64,000 nucleotides of DNA, from assembly GCF_003367505.1 (NCBI RefSeq), contig NZ_PXXX01000013.1:1-64000 (forward strand), given 5' to 3'. The position numbers and the translations under genes are program-made. Shown here piece after piece: positions 1 to 12,868 of the stretch (position 1 is its first letter; the number at the start of each line of letters is the position of its first letter). Source of the stretch: Lysinibacillus capsici (GTDB lineage Bacteria; Bacillota; Bacilli; Bacillales_A; Planococcaceae). The notes under the pieces were generated by a model. That model saw only the letters and a list, made by a program, of their open reading frames with translations, had not been told where the DNA came from and ran no database searches.

Positions 1-222
1 TCAAATTACTTTAAAAAAATAATTTAACAATTATAATTTATTGCTACCTTACATACTTCTTAATATCTCAAGTTGTTTACTTTTTTCTTTAATTTCAAAT
101 ATAGAAATACTATTTAGAATATTATATGAGGCAATTACATGTTTTTATGTTAAAATTTTCAATAACATAGTATTATCAAATATTGTATCAGTTTACGGAT
201 ATAGAAAAGGGGTGTGTCAGTT
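1..222. other. AT-rich window edge without a recognisable gene
   Basis: This stretch is very AT-rich. The only open frame, starting near position 41, is low-complexity and hydrophobic and has no ribosome binding site, so I do not call it a gene. It presumably holds the promoter and leader of the hydrolase that follows; a ribosome-binding AAAAGGGG lies at about 206-212. Confidence 0.5.
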
Positions 223-1011
223 ATGGTAAAAATTAATGATGTTTGGTTTACAGTAGAAGAGATAAACAATGAAACATTCGCTATAAGTGAGTATGGACAT
301 TGGGAAAAAGTGCATTCCTTTTTATTGTTAGGAGACAAGCGTGCGATTCTGATTGATACAGGTTTGGGAATTGATAATATTAATAGAATTATCCTACAAT
401 TAACTTCTTTGCCTATTACAGTTATTACAACTCATGTTCATTGGGATCATATTGGTAATCATGGGCAGTTTGATGATATTTATGTTCATAAAGATGAAGT
501 AGATTGGCTAATTAATGGAATACCCAAACTATCTATCGACCAGATTAGAAGAGATGTTGGCCGTAACATCACGTTACCTACACCAATAGCGTTCGATCCA
601 TCGACCTACCAACCTTTTCAAGGGCAGCCTTCTGGTGTTCTAGAAGATGGAGATGTTATGGATATAGGAAACCGAAAGCTTACTGTACTACATACCCCAG
701 GGCATTCTCCAGGACATATTGCGATTTTGGATTATAAATATGGTTATTTATTCACGGGAGATTTACTATATGATCAAGCGCCTATCTATGCCTTTTTCCC
801 GACAACTAGCCCAGAGGACTTAGTTCAGTCTTTAGAAAGAATCGCTAACTTATCTTCTCTAACAAAAATTTTCGGCTCACATCATACACTAGGAGTTGAT
901 CCTTCTATCTTATTAGAAGTGAAAACGGCAGTTAAAATGCTACGTAAAAATAACCTTGTACGATTTGGTACAGGAATTCACCACTTTAATGGCTTTAGTA
1001 TCCAATTTTAA
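223..1011 (+). CDS. metallo-beta-lactamase-fold hydrolase
   Basis: A single-domain MBL-fold metallohydrolase of about 262 residues. The zinc-binding signature THVHWDHIGNHG (HxHxDH) is near residue 72, a downstream metal-ligand motif TPGHSPGH near residue 147, the bridging aspartate in FTGDLLYD near residue 170, and a late histidine pair (GSHH) near residue 218. There is no signal peptide, so it should be cytosolic. MBL-fold proteins of this size include glyoxalase II-like and lactonase-like hydrolases; the substrate cannot be told from sequence. ATG at 223 is preferred over GTG at 214 because AAAAGGGG sits about ten bases upstream of it. It is convergent with the pyr operon and AT-rich compared with its neighbours. 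Confidence 0.85.
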   Translation: MVKINDVWFTVEEINNETFAISEYGHWEKVHSFLLLGDKRAILIDTGLGIDNINRIILQLTSLPITVITTHVHWDHIGNHGQFDDIYVHKDEVDWLINGIPKLSIDQIRRDVGRNITLPTPIAFDPSTYQPFQGQPSGVLEDGDVMDIGNRKLTVLHTPGHSPGHIAILDYKYGYLFTGDLLYDQAPIYAFFPTTSPEDLVQSLERIANLSSLTKIFGSHHTLGVDPSILLEVKTAVKMLRKNNLVRFGTGIHHFNGFSIQF

Positions 1012-1020
1012 CTTATTTGT

Positions 1021-1037
1021 TTCCTATTTAATAGGAA
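1021..1037. repeat. short perfect dyad between the hydrolase gene and pyrE
   Basis: TTCCTATT-T-AATAGGAA is perfectly symmetrical around one base and lies just after the hydrolase stop. The loop is too small for a classical terminator without opening base pairs. It may help end the plus-strand transcript, or be a chance dyad in AT-rich DNA. Confidence 0.3.
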
Positions 1038-1084
1038 GAAAAAACTGTCCCATAGATCATCAACTATGACCTATGGAACAGTTT
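1038..1084 (-). terminator. terminator of the pyr operon
   Basis: On the minus strand a long stem (AAACTGTTCCATAG pairing with CTATGGGACAGTTT, one mismatch) is followed directly by a run of T. It starts five bases after the pyrE stop codon. The stem would also form in plus-strand RNA, but without a T-run on that side. Confidence 0.85.
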
Positions 1085-1088
1085 GCAA

Positions 1089-1718
1089 TTACAGCTCTCC
1101 AGCTTTTAATTTTCCATGCCACTCTTTTAAGAATGGAATATCTTCTTCTTTAATAGCGCCGGATTCATTTGCTGCTTCAATCAGATAATCAAAATTTGTT
1201 AATGATACGTATTGGATGCCAGCCTCATCAAATGCTTGTTCAGCGCGTGGAAGATTATATGTGTAAACACAAACAACTCCAAGCACCTCACAGCCTGCTG
1301 CACGCAATGCTTCTACTGCTGTAATGGAAGAACCACCTGTAGAAACGATATCCTCCACAACCACTACTTTTTGTCCTGCTACGTATTTTCCTTCAATTTG
1401 ATTACCACGGCCATGCTCCTTCGCTTTAGAGCGTACATAAACCATTGGTAATTCTAAAATATCACTTACCCATGCCGCATGTGGGATACCTGCTGTAGCT
1501 GTTCCTGCTACAATTTCTGTCGCTCCGAAATTTTCTTTGATGACAGAGGCTAAACCATTTGCTAATTGTTTACGAATAACTGGATCGGAAATTGTTAAAC
1601 GTGTATCACAGTAAATAGGTGATTTAATACCAGATGCCCATGTAAATAGCTCTGTAGGATTTAATTCTACTGCTCCAACTTTTAACATAGCGTGTGCAAT
1701 TTCATTTTGTAATGTCAT
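1089..1718 (-). CDS. pyrE: orotate phosphoribosyltransferase
   Basis: Transfers the ribose-phosphate of PRPP to orotate, giving OMP, the penultimate step of UMP synthesis in the cytosol. The 209-residue length is typical of the Bacillus enzyme. The PRPP-binding motif is seen as VVVVEDIVSTGGS near residues 119-131, and the flexible-loop stretch RSKAKEHGRGNQIEG precedes it. It is the last gene of the operon; only a few bases separate it from pyrF and a strong terminator follows. The enzyme is expected to be a dimer with the loop closing over a partner active site. Confidence 0.97.
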   Translation of the reverse strand: MTLQNEIAHAMLKVGAVELNPTELFTWASGIKSPIYCDTRLTISDPVIRKQLANGLASVIKENFGATEIVAGTATAGIPHAAWVSDILELPMVYVRSKAKEHGRGNQIEGKYVAGQKVVVVEDIVSTGGSSITAVEALRAAGCEVLGVVCVYTYNLPRAEQAFDEAGIQYVSLTNFDYLIEAANESGAIKEEDIPFLKEWHGKLKAGEL

Positions 1719-1721
1719 AAT

Positions 1722-2425
1722 TTATGCCTCCCATAATTCACTTACGATTTTATATGCTGCTACTGGATCCTGTGCACCTGTTACAGCACGGCCAACAACG
1801 ATGAGTGATGAACCATCACGCTTTGCCCCATCAGGTGTTGCTATACGTTTTTGATCGTGTGCAGCACCTCCAGCTAAACGAATCCCAGGTGTGACACGTA
1901 GAAATTCATCTCCACACACCTCAGCAATCGCCTTAGCCTCATGGACAGAGCAAACAACACCTTGTAAGCCTGCTTCCTTTGTCAGCCCTGCGTAGTATAG
2001 AACAGACTCTTGCAATGAAAGAGCAATCTTTTGTTCTGCTTGCATTTGTTCTTCTGTTGTAGATGTTAATTGAGTAACAGCTATTAGTGCAGGACGTTCT
2101 TTGCCTGTTGGTGTTCCTGCTTCAAGTCCTTCTAGAGCTGCTTCCATCATAGCACGTCCGCCTGCAGCATGGACATTGACTAAATCTACCCCTAATTTTG
2201 CTAGCCCCTTCATCGCAGAGCCTACTGTATTTGGGATATCATGTAATTTTAAATCAAGGAAAATATCATGACCTAAATCCTTTACTTTGCGTACGATATC
2301 AGGTCCTTCTTGCATATATAATTCCATTCCAATTTTCACGAAAAGAGGCTCATCGAATTTTTTAAGAAAATCGAATACTTCTTTTTCTCCTGGAAAATCT
2401 AGAGCTAGTATAGGTTTCGTATTCA

Positions 2426-2426
<1 letters not shown>
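1722..2426 (-). CDS. pyrF: orotidine-5'-phosphate decarboxylase
   Basis: Decarboxylates OMP to UMP, the final step of the pathway. The family signature with catalytic Asp/Lys residues is [11 protein letters not shown] (DxKxxD) near residues 57-68, and the late GIRLAGG and VVGRAV phosphate-binding loops are present. Length 234 residues, standard for Bacillota. I take ATG at 2426, which overlaps the pyrD stop codon (TGATG) and points to translational coupling. A TTG one codon upstream at 2429 is an alternative; AAGGAG sits just ahead of both. Confidence 0.97.
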
Positions 2427-4107
<1,681 letters not shown>

Positions 4108-4108
4108 A

Positions 4109-7100
4109 TTAGTGTACTACCTCCGCTTTTGGCATTTGTTCTGCTGTAAATGTCATAGATTCGATAACACGTACCATTGCTTCTGCTGTATCTAAAGATG
4201 TTAGACAAGGAACACCATTTTCTACAGACTCACGACGAATTCGGAAGCCGTCACGAGCTGGTTGCTTGCCTTTTGTTAATGTGTTGACAACAAGCTGAGC
4301 TTCCCCATTTTGGATAAGGTCAATCAATGTTTGTCCTTTCGCCCCAATCTTGCCTACTACATCAGTTCGTACGCCTGCTGCTTCAAATGCTTTTGCTGTA
4401 CCTTCAGTTGCTACAATGCGATAGCCTACTGTTGAGAAGCGTTTTGCTAATGCAATCGCTTCTTCTTTATCTTTATCAGACACAGTGAATAATACTGTAC
4501 CTTCTGTTCGTATTTCCATACCTGCTGCAACTAAGCCTTTATAAAGAGCTTTTTCTAATGTTGCATCTTTCCCCATTACTTCACCAGTAGATTTCATTTC
4601 AGGTCCTAATGTAATGTCTACACGTCGTAATTTAGCGAATGAGAACACTGGTACTTTTACAAATACGCCTCTTTGCTCAGCTGCTAGGCCTGTCGGATAG
4701 CCTTGCTCTACAATGGATTTGCCAAGGATTGCTTTTGTTGCAATATTAGCCATTGGGATATTTGTAATCTTACTTAGGAACGGTACTGTACGTGATGAAC
4801 GTGGGTTCACCTCGATAACAAATACTTCGTTTTGTGAAATGACATATTGGATGTTCATTAAGCCGATGATGCCTAGCCCCTTCGCAAGACGAGTTGTATA
4901 GTCAACTAATGTATCTTTTTGTGCCTGTGTTAATTTTTGCGGTGGATAAACAGAGATTGAGTCACCAGAGTGAACTCCTGCACGCTCGATATGCTCCATA
5001 ATTCCTGGTATTAACACATTCTCACCGTCACAGATAGCATCTACTTCAATTTCCTGTCCTGTTAAGTAACGGTCTACTAATACTGGATGATCTGGAGATG
5101 CCTCTACCGCGTTTTCCATATAGTGCTGTAATTCTTCTTGGTTATAAACAATTTCCATTGCACGTCCACCAAGTACATAAGAAGGGCGGACAAGCACTGG
5201 GAAGCCTAGACGCTCACCAATGGCAAGAGCTTCCTCTGTAGAAACCGCTGTTTCTCCTTGAGGTTGTGGAATATCTAATTCACGTAGCGCCTGCTCAAAT
5301 TTATCGCGGTTTTCTGCACGGTCAATATCCTCAAGAGACGTACCTAAGATTTTCACACCATTAGCAGCTAATTTATCAGCAAGGTTAATAGCCGTTTGAC
5401 CACCGAATTGAACAACAACACCAATTGGTTGTTCTAAGTCGATAATATGCATAACATCCTCAATTGTTAATGGTTCAAAATATAATTTATCGGAAATTGA
5501 GAAATCTGTTGACACTGTTTCTGGATTTGAGTTAATGATGATCGCTTCATAACCTGCTTCTTGAATCGCCCATACTGAGTGTACTGTGGCGTAGTCAAAT
5601 TCTACCCCTTGGCCAATGCGGATTGGACCTGAACCGAGTACCACCACAGAAGGTTTTTCTGACTTAATCGATTCATTTTCGTCTTCATAAGTGCCATAGA
5701 AATATGGTGTTTCTGATTCAAATTCTGCTGCACATGTATCCACCATTTTATAGACTGGCATAATACCATGCTCTTTACGATAAGCATACAGTTCTTCTGG
5801 TGTTGTTTCCCAAAGCTCAGCAATTTTCTTATCTGCAAAGCCTAAACGTTTAGCTGTTCGTAGTACGTCTTTATCATTCTTATTGTCAGCAAGCGTTTGT
5901 TCCATATCCACAATATTTTTAAATTTATTTAAGAAGAATAGATCGATTGCTGACCATTCATGAATTTGTTCAATTGTTACACCTCGACGTAAAGCTTCAC
6001 CGATGAAGAATAGACGTTCATCCCCAGCCTTGCGAATACGTTTTTCAATCCAAGAATCTGAATTTTCTTCAGCATGTTTTAACTCTAAGTGTACTTGACC
6101 TGTCTCAAGAGAACGAACCGCTTTTAGCATAGCTTCCTCAAAAGTACGACCTAACGCCATTACTTCACCAGTAGCTTTCATTTGCGTACCAAGATTACGT
6201 TTAGCAGATTCGAATTTATCGAATGGCCAGCGAGGAATTTTTGCTACGATATAGTCCAGTGCAGGCTCAAAACAAGCATATGTTGAGCCTGTTACAGGAT
6301 TTTTAATTTCATCTAACGTTAAGCCTACTGCAATTTTAGCGGCTAGCTTAGCAATTGGATAACCTGTTGCTTTTGATGCTAATGCAGATGATCGAGAGAC
6401 ACGTGGATTTACTTCAATCACATAGTAATTAAAGCTATATGGATCAAGTGCAAGCTGTACGTTACAGCCACCTTCAATTTTTAATGCGCGAATAATATCG
6501 AGTGAAATATTACGTAGCATTTGGTTTTCGCGATCAGATAATGTTTGCGTTGGTGCAACAACGATTGAGTCACCTGTATGAATCCCTACTGGGTCAACGT
6601 TTTCCATGTTACATACAACGATGGCATTGTCAGCTGCATCACGCATTACTTCGTATTCAATTTCTTTATAGCCTGCGATTGATTTCTCTAATAGACATTG
6701 CGTTACAGGTGAATATTTTAAACCCGATGTCACAATTTCTTCTAAGTCTTGATCGTTGTAGCAAATACCGCCCCCTGTACCGCCAAGTGTAAAGGCAGGT
6801 CGAACAATGACAGGATAGCCAATTTTCGCAACAAATCTTTTCGCTTCATCTAAGTTATGAATAATATCAGATTCAGGAACTGGAGCTCCTAGCTCATACA
6901 TTAAATTACGGAATAAATCACGGTCCTCTGCTTTATGGATGGCATCTAATTTAGTACCAAGAATTTCAATCCCAAGCTCATCTAGAATACCTGATTTGTC
7001 TAATTCGATCGCCATATTTAGGCCCGTTTGACCACCAAGTGTTGGTAAAATCGCGTCTGGACGTTCTTTACGTAATATACGCGATACAAAATCAAGAGAA

Positions 7101-7306
7101 ATTGGCTCAATATAGACTTTGTCTGCAATTTCTGTATCTGTCATGATTGTAGCAGGGTTTGAATTGATTAAAATAACGCGGTAGCCCTCTTCTTTTAATG
7201 AAAGACATGCTTGTGTTCCTGCATAGTCAAATTCTGCTGCTTGTCCGATAACAATTGGGCCTGAGCCGATTACTAAAATAGTTTCAATATCTGTACGTTT
7301 AGGCAT
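4109..7306 (-). CDS. carB: carbamoyl-phosphate synthase, large subunit
   Basis: Synthesises carbamoyl phosphate from ammonia channelled by the small subunit, bicarbonate and two ATP. At 1065 residues it shows the duplicated ATP-grasp architecture: a [17 protein letters not shown] loop near residue 14 and its repeat [16 protein letters not shown] near residue 557, with matching VRPAFTLGG and VRPSYVLGG segments. A C-terminal MGS-like regulatory domain follows from about residue 935. Bacillus carries a pyrimidine-specific copy (pyrAB); the setting inside the pyr operon says this is that copy. It overlaps carA by eight bases. Confidence 0.97.
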   Translation of the reverse strand: MPKRTDIETILVIGSGPIVIGQAAEFDYAGTQACLSLKEEGYRVILINSNPATIMTDTEIADKVYIEPISLDFVSRILRKERPDAILPTLGGQTGLNMAIELDKSGILDELGIEILGTKLDAIHKAEDRDLFRNLMYELGAPVPESDIIHNLDEAKRFVAKIGYPVIVRPAFTLGGTGGGICYNDQDLEEIVTSGLKYSPVTQCLLEKSIAGYKEIEYEVMRDAADNAIVVCNMENVDPVGIHTGDSIVVAPTQTLSDRENQMLRNISLDIIRALKIEGGCNVQLALDPYSFNYYVIEVNPRVSRSSALASKATGYPIAKLAAKIAVGLTLDEIKNPVTGSTYACFEPALDYIVAKIPRWPFDKFESAKRNLGTQMKATGEVMALGRTFEEAMLKAVRSLETGQVHLELKHAEENSDSWIEKRIRKAGDERLFFIGEALRRGVTIEQIHEWSAIDLFFLNKFKNIVDMEQTLADNKNDKDVLRTAKRLGFADKKIAELWETTPEELYAYRKEHGIMPVYKMVDTCAAEFESETPYFYGTYEDENESIKSEKPSVVVLGSGPIRIGQGVEFDYATVHSVWAIQEAGYEAIIINSNPETVSTDFSISDKLYFEPLTIEDVMHIIDLEQPIGVVVQFGGQTAINLADKLAANGVKILGTSLEDIDRAENRDKFEQALRELDIPQPQGETAVSTEEALAIGERLGFPVLVRPSYVLGGRAMEIVYNQEELQHYMENAVEASPDHPVLVDRYLTGQEIEVDAICDGENVLIPGIMEHIERAGVHSGDSISVYPPQKLTQAQKDTLVDYTTRLAKGLGIIGLMNIQYVISQNEVFVIEVNPRSSRTVPFLSKITNIPMANIATKAILGKSIVEQGYPTGLAAEQRGVFVKVPVFSFAKLRRVDITLGPEMKSTGEVMGKDATLEKALYKGLVAAGMEIRTEGTVLFTVSDKDKEEAIALAKRFSTVGYRIVATEGTAKAFEAAGVRTDVVGKIGAKGQTLIDLIQNGEAQLVVNTLTKGKQPARDGFRIRRESVENGVPCLTSLDTAEAMVRVIESMTFTAEQMPKAEVVH

Positions 7307-8399
7307 GTTGTTTCCCCTTCCCTGCTTCTACTTCCATCATTTCGATGAATTCATCAAATAAGTGGTTTGAATCTTCTGGACCTGGTGATGCTTCTGGGTG
7401 ATATTGCACTGTGAAAATTGGATATTTTTTATGACGCACACCTTCACATGTTCCATCATTTAACGCGATATGTGTTAATTCTAACTCTGTATCTTTTAAT
7501 GATTCGATATCAATGGCATAGCCATGGTTCTGAGATGTTAAATCTGTACGACCTGTGCGTAAATCTTTTACTGGATGGTTACCACCACGGTGTCCAAACG
7601 GTAATTTAAAGGCTTTTGCACCACTTGCTAAAGAAAAGATTTGATGGCCTAAACAAATACCGAACATTGGCACTTTTCCAATTAAGTTACGTACTGTTTC
7701 AATGCCTTCTTGAACATCTTCAGGATTTCCTGGTCCATTTGACAGCATGATGCCATCTGGATGCCAAGCTAAAATTTCCTCAGCTGACGTATTATAAGGT
7801 ACTACTAGCACATCACAATCACGTTTGTTTAATTCACGTAAAATCCCATGCTTCATTCCATAATCAATTAGGACAACTCGTTTACCACGCCCTGGAGATG
7901 GATAGGCCGCTTTTGGTGATACTTCACGAACATGGTGCGTAATGGCTGGCGTTGCTTGTAATTGTGCTACTATTTCATCCACATTTACTTCTTCATCAGC
8001 AGCTGTCAAAATCGCTTTTACGGAACCTTTACTACGAATAATACGTGTTAATTTTCGTGTATCAATTCCTTCAATTCCTGGGATATCCTTTGATGTCAAA
8101 TAATCATCTAAAGTTAAATCACAGCGGAAATTTGAAGGATTTTTAGCTAATTCACGCACAACAAATCCACGAATGGCTGGCGTAATCGATTCAAAGTCAT
8201 CACGGTTAATGCCGTAATTACCAACTAAAGGATAAGTTAAAGTGACAATTTGTCCATAGAATGAGGGATCTGAAATCGTTTCCTGATAACCCGTCATCCC
8301 TGTTGTGAATACAACCTCACCTTGTGAAGCGCGCTCGCTACCAAATGCTGTACCTGTAAATACTGTGCCATCTTCTAAAACTAGTAAACGTTTTTTCAT
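7299..8399 (-). CDS. carA: carbamoyl-phosphate synthase, small (glutaminase) subunit
   Basis: Hydrolyses glutamine and delivers ammonia through a tunnel to CarB. The N-terminal CPSase small-chain domain starts [13 protein letters not shown] and contains TGMTGYQE. The C-terminal class I amidotransferase domain has the nucleophile Cys in FGICLGHQI near residue 241 and the His/Glu pair in [10 protein letters not shown] near residue 333. Length 366 is typical. Its ATG overlaps the pyrC stop by one base. This is the pyrimidine-specific pyrAA copy by context. Confidence 0.97.
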   Translation of the reverse strand: MKKRLLVLEDGTVFTGTAFGSERASQGEVVFTTGMTGYQETISDPSFYGQIVTLTYPLVGNYGINRDDFESITPAIRGFVVRELAKNPSNFRCDLTLDDYLTSKDIPGIEGIDTRKLTRIIRSKGSVKAILTAADEEVNVDEIVAQLQATPAITHHVREVSPKAAYPSPGRGKRVVLIDYGMKHGILRELNKRDCDVLVVPYNTSAEEILAWHPDGIMLSNGPGNPEDVQEGIETVRNLIGKVPMFGICLGHQIFSLASGAKAFKLPFGHRGGNHPVKDLRTGRTDLTSQNHGYAIDIESLKDTELELTHIALNDGTCEGVRHKKYPIFTVQYHPEASPGPEDSNHLFDEFIEMMEVEAGKGKQHA

Positions 8400-9676
8400 T
8401 ACTCTGCCTCCTGATATACGATATTGCCTTCAAAAATAGTTAGTACTGGCCAACCCTTTGCCACCCAGCCGTTGAATGGTGTATTACGACCTTTTGATAC
8501 AAAGCCTTCTGCATCAATCGTTTGTTCTTTTTTAATATCAATTAAAATCATATCCGCTGAAGCACCTACTTCTAATGTGCCATATGGCAGATCAAAAATC
8601 TCAGCTGCTTTCACTGTCATCCAATCAACTAATTGTTTTAACGTCCACTTTCCTGTTTCTACAAACTGTGTATAAAGTAGTGGGAAAGCTGTTTCGAAAC
8701 CTACAATACCAAATGGTGCGCCAACCATACCGCAGCATTTTTCTTCTACTGTGTGTGGCGCATGATCTGTTGCAATGCAGTCGATTGTGCCATCAAGTAG
8801 TGCTGCATGTAGAGAATCTTTATCATCCGTTGCACGTAATGGTGGATTCATTTTCCAATTAGCATCATCAGATGGAATATCCATCTCTTCTAGTAATAAA
8901 TGATGTGGACAAACTTCTGCTGTGACACGGATTCCTGCAGCCTTTGCATCTCTTACAGCACGCACTGATTCCTTCGTCGATACGTGACAAACATGGTAAC
9001 GAGCGCCTGCTGCTTCTGCAAGTAGTACATCTCGTGCAATTTGTACGGATTCACAAATGGAAGGTATTCCTGGGAGGCCTAGCTCTTTATTACGCTTTCC
9101 TTCATGCATCACACCATCATAGATTAATGAGTTGTCCTCACAATGTGCTACAACGACCATATCGTGCTGGGCCGCATCTTTCATTTGCTCATACATCGTT
9201 GAGGCTAGCTGGATACCAACACCATCATCTGAGAATGCCACTGCTCCATATGCTTTTAATTCTTCAATATTTGTTCGAACCTCACCCGATATATCCTTTG
9301 TTAGGGAACCGTATGGGAGTACTCGAATAACCGCACTGTCCTTAATGAGCCCATTGATAAGTTGCATGTTTTCAACCGAATCAGGTACTGGCTTTGTATT
9401 AGGCATTGCGCAAATTGTCGTAAAGCCGCCTTTTGCTGCTGATGCCGAACCTGTTGCAATGGTTTCCTTATGCTCAAATCCTGGCTCTCGTAAATGTGTA
9501 TGAACATCGATAAAGCCTGGTGCTACGATTAAACCATGTCCTTCAATCAGTTCTGCACCTGCTACAGTCACATCTTGACCAATAGCCGTAATCTTTCCGT
9601 CTGCCATTGCAATATTGACTGTCTTCAATTCACCTTGTTCATCTAGCATTTGTACATTTTGAAGTACCTTTGTCAT
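8399..9676 (-). CDS. pyrC: dihydroorotase
   Basis: Zinc amidohydrolase that cyclises carbamoyl aspartate to dihydroorotate. Metal-binding [10 protein letters not shown] is near residue 58; later ligands sit in VAHCEDN and VCHVST, and the catalytic Asp is in ATDHAPH near residue 303. The 425-residue length and these motifs place it in the long class I group found in Bacillus rather than the short enterobacterial form. It follows pyrB after one base and overlaps carA, so translation of the whole block is probably coupled. Confidence 0.97.
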   Translation of the reverse strand: MTKVLQNVQMLDEQGELKTVNIAMADGKITAIGQDVTVAGAELIEGHGLIVAPGFIDVHTHLREPGFEHKETIATGSASAAKGGFTTICAMPNTKPVPDSVENMQLINGLIKDSAVIRVLPYGSLTKDISGEVRTNIEELKAYGAVAFSDDGVGIQLASTMYEQMKDAAQHDMVVVAHCEDNSLIYDGVMHEGKRNKELGLPGIPSICESVQIARDVLLAEAAGARYHVCHVSTKESVRAVRDAKAAGIRVTAEVCPHHLLLEEMDIPSDDANWKMNPPLRATDDKDSLHAALLDGTIDCIATDHAPHTVEEKCCGMVGAPFGIVGFETAFPLLYTQFVETGKWTLKQLVDWMTVKAAEIFDLPYGTLEVGASADMILIDIKKEQTIDAEGFVSKGRNTPFNGWVAKGWPVLTIFEGNIVYQEAE

Positions 9677-9677
9677 G

Positions 9678-10556
9678 TTATTCTCTCCCCTTTAAAATGG
9701 TTTCCATAATAGCCATCCGTGTGTAAACACCGTTCCGCACCTGTTCAAAAATTCGAGAGCGATCACACTCGACTAACTCAGAAGCAATTTCGACATCACG
9801 ATTGACGGGTGCTGGATGCATAATAATGGCCGATTCTTTCATTTGCTTTTCTCGTTCAATTGTTAAACCAAACTCTTGATGGTAACCTTCCTTTGAGAAG
9901 CTTTTATTTACTTTATGACGTTCATGTTGCACACGTAGTAACATAATGACATCACTTATTTCGATCAGATTATCCCATGAATGGTGCGCTTCAAAACCGC
10001 CAGACCATTCTTCTGGGCAAAGGAAATGAACATTTGCCCCTAAATTTTGTAATGCTGTTGCATTTGATTTCGCTACTCGACTATGAGAGATATCTCCTGC
10101 AATTGTGACATTCAACCCTTCGAAATAGCCAAACTCTTTTTTGATGGTATAAAGATCCAATAAGGATTGTGAAGGGTGTTGCCCAGCACCATCTCCTGCA
10201 TTAATAATCGCTACGTTGATACCATTCAGCAGCTCATTGTAATACTCATCTTCTGACGCTCGAATGATGACAGCATCTAAACCAATCATTTCCAATGTTT
10301 TGACAGTATCGTACATCGTTTCCCCTTTTGTAACACTCGAAAACCCTGCATCAAAAGGGATAACATGACAGCCAATTTTGTATTCTGCCATTTCAAAGCT
10401 TGTTTTTGTACGAGTACTTGGTTCAAAGAATAGGTTGGCCACTTTGTGTGTGCGAGATAACGATGATGTTTCACCATTTTCAAATGCTTGCGCAAGATCT
10501 AGGATTTGGTTAATCTCTTCTGTTGTTAAATGTTCCATCGATAATAAGTTCTTCAT
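9678..10556 (-). CDS. pyrB: aspartate carbamoyltransferase, catalytic subunit
   Basis: Condenses carbamoyl phosphate with aspartate, the committed step. The carbamoyl-phosphate loop reads [13 protein letters not shown] near residue 41; it carries Lys where most homologues have a second Arg (STRTRTSFE), a conservative change. [11 protein letters not shown] is near residue 249. As in Bacillus, no regulatory pyrI is present, so it should be an unregulated trimer. I place the start at ATG 10556, seven bases after GGAGG; an adjacent ATG at 10559 is possible. The open frame extends upstream into the attenuator but that part is not coding. Confidence 0.95.
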   Translation of the reverse strand: MKNLLSMEHLTTEEINQILDLAQAFENGETSSLSRTHKVANLFFEPSTRTKTSFEMAEYKIGCHVIPFDAGFSSVTKGETMYDTVKTLEMIGLDAVIIRASEDEYYNELLNGINVAIINAGDGAGQHPSQSLLDLYTIKKEFGYFEGLNVTIAGDISHSRVAKSNATALQNLGANVHFLCPEEWSGGFEAHHSWDNLIEISDVIMLLRVQHERHKVNKSFSKEGYHQEFGLTIEREKQMKESAIIMHPAPVNRDVEIASELVECDRSRIFEQVRNGVYTRMAIMETILKGRE

Positions 10557-10606
10557 CATGTGACCTCCATTAGGTTGTGAATCGTGAACGTCTTTGTATG
10601 ACGTTC

Positions 10607-10735
10607 TCTGTATATAAAGTAAAAGCCCCGTTGATGTCATCAACGAGGCATGAGGAGGCGTGACAAACTACAGCAAGACATACATCCTACTTCAGCCTGT
10701 CCACAACTTCCCTTTTTTTGCCTCTCTGGACAATT
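10607..10735 (-). promoter_or_regulatory. PyrR-dependent attenuator between pyrP and pyrB
   Basis: Minus-strand RNA carries TTGTCCAGAGAGGCAA (complement of 10718-10733), a good match to the PyrR anti-antiterminator binding consensus ARUCCNGNGAGGYU. About 70 bases further on is a strong hairpin, GCCTCGTTGAT pairing with ATCAACGGGGC (10625-10649), followed by a T-rich tract. With UMP bound, PyrR is known to stabilise the anti-antiterminator so that the terminator forms and pyrB and later genes are shut off. This corresponds to the third Bacillus subtilis pyr attenuator. Confidence 0.85.
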
Positions 10736-10750
10736 CATTAAAAGGTACTA

Positions 10751-12061
10751 CTATGAATCTTTATTTTGATTGTATTGTACGGGTATATCAGCTTCTTTTT
10801 TACCTGGTAGAATGGCATTCAATAGCACACCAATAATCGCTGCTAGGGCCATTCCTTCAACACTCAATGATTCTGAGATAACAAACTTGGCACCGCCGAT
10901 ACCAATGACTAAAATCACTGAAGCAATTACTAGGTTACGACTGTTACCAAAATCAATATGATTATCTACTAGCATACGTAAGCCACTTGCTGCGATAATT
11001 CCGAAGAGTAAGATGGAAACCCCACCAAGTACTGCGGTTGGAATCGTTGCAATTACGGCCATTGCTTTCCCGAAGAATGATAGTAAGATAGCAACCACTG
11101 CTGCACCTGCAATAACGTAGATACTGTATACTCGAGTAATGGCTAGTACACCAATATTCTCACCATACGTTGTTTTCGGAGGGCCTCCGATTAAAGCACT
11201 CACAAATGTGCCAAGTCCGTCACCTAGTAGCGAACGGTGTAGTCCTGGCTCTTTAATATAATCCCGATCTACTACTTTTCCTAATACCAGTTGATGACCA
11301 ATATGTTCTGAAATTGTTACAATAACGATCGGTACCATGATAAGTAGAATTTTTGTTGTTATTTCAAACTCATAATGCACACCCGGTATTAAGAAATCAG
11401 GCATAGCGAAGAATTTTGCTTTGGCAATCGGTGTATAGTCTACTATGTCAATTATCATGGAGTAAATGTAACCTACAATTAGGCCCATCAAAATTGGCAT
11501 AGTGCTTAAAATTCCTTTAAAGAAAATCGTAAAGATGATAGCTGTAAAGACCGTAACTAAAGCAGCTGAGAAGTGTAAAAAGCTATACTCTCCATTAACG
11601 TTCATTGCCATATTCACAGCCGTACCAGAAAGTCCAAGCCCAATTACCATAATTACTGGACCTACCACAATCGGTGGCAAGATTTTCATAATCCACTTAT
11701 AACCACTTTTCCAAATGATTAAGGATACAATTCCGTACGTAATGCCGACAGCCATAGCACCGATCATGGCATTGCCTGGGTTTACACTCGAACCGTCTTC
11801 ATTTAAACCACCTGCAGCAAGTAGGATTGGTGCAATAAAGGCGAAGGATGAGCCTAAATAAGCCGGTACCTGGAATTTCGTAATTAATAGGAAGAATAAT
11901 GTAGCAATTCCGCTTGTTAAAAGGGCAATCGCTGGACTAAGACCTACTAACTGCGGTACTAAAATCGTTGAACCAAACATCGCAAACATATGCTGGAAAC
12001 TTAATGTCACTAGCTGGAGCGGGGTCGGTTTATCCTTAATATCTAAAACTGCATTTGACAT
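10751..12061 (-). CDS. pyrP: uracil permease
   Basis: Membrane symporter that imports uracil for salvage. The 436-residue protein has about 12-14 hydrophobic segments and belongs to the nucleobase-cation symporter-2 (UraA) family. Typical landmarks are LVTLSFQHMFAMFGSTILVP at the N-terminus and TISEHIGHQLVLGKV in the middle, containing the conserved Glu/His of substrate binding, with PKTTYGENIGVLAITRVYS after it. It lies between pyrR and pyrB, the standard place, so it shares the PyrR control of the upstream attenuator. Confidence 0.95.
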   Translation of the reverse strand: MSNAVLDIKDKPTPLQLVTLSFQHMFAMFGSTILVPQLVGLSPAIALLTSGIATLFFLLITKFQVPAYLGSSFAFIAPILLAAGGLNEDGSSVNPGNAMIGAMAVGITYGIVSLIIWKSGYKWIMKILPPIVVGPVIMVIGLGLSGTAVNMAMNVNGEYSFLHFSAALVTVFTAIIFTIFFKGILSTMPILMGLIVGYIYSMIIDIVDYTPIAKAKFFAMPDFLIPGVHYEFEITTKILLIMVPIVIVTISEHIGHQLVLGKVVDRDYIKEPGLHRSLLGDGLGTFVSALIGGPPKTTYGENIGVLAITRVYSIYVIAGAAVVAILLSFFGKAMAVIATIPTAVLGGVSILLFGIIAASGLRMLVDNHIDFGNSRNLVIASVILVIGIGGAKFVISESLSVEGMALAAIIGVLLNAILPGKKEADIPVQYNQNKDS

Positions 12062-12075
12062 ACTGTTTCCTCACT

Positions 12076-12642
<567 letters not shown>

Positions 12643-12659
12643 TCAATCTATTATCGGCC

Positions 12660-12800
12660 ATGTGTCCATAAAAAAACCTCTCGAGGCGAATAGCCTGAGA
12701 GGGTTGTATACGTGTTGAAAAAGCATGTTGGAAAAATTTGCAGCACAAATTTCCACAACACTATCACATGTCCCTTCTCAGCCTCTCTGGACTGCCATTA
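12660..12800 (-). promoter_or_regulatory. PyrR-dependent attenuator in the pyrR leader
   Basis: Minus-strand RNA contains CAGTCCAGAGAGGCTGAG (complement of about 12778-12795), matching the PyrR-binding anti-antiterminator. Further along is an intrinsic terminator, CCTCTCAGG pairing through CCT and CGAGAGG (12677-12702), ending in a run of seven T. Long internal complementarity in between (for example AATTTGTGCTGCAAATT) can form the competing antiterminator. Together these are the standard three-part pyr leader. Confidence 0.88.
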
Positions 12801-12839
12801 AAGGTGAATATTTAGTTATGTTGTTCATTCACTGTCGTT

Positions 12840-12868
12840 AGTATAGACTTTCTTTTCGTATACGTCAA
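12840..12868 (-). promoter_or_regulatory. sigma-A promoter of the pyr operon
   Basis: TTGACG (complement of 12863-12868), a 17-base spacer, then TATACT (complement of 12840-12845): close to the sigma-A consensus with ideal spacing. The -35 hexamer overlaps the stop codon of the upstream rluD-like gene, so the pyr operon has its own promoter even though the gene before it points the same way. Confidence 0.85.

Noticed and set aside
9132..9503. Long plus-strand open frames over pyrC (128 and 123 residues)
   Set aside because: They lie fully antisense to pyrC, have no ribosome binding sites and give low-complexity Cys/His-rich translations; they are shadows of a codon-biased gene.
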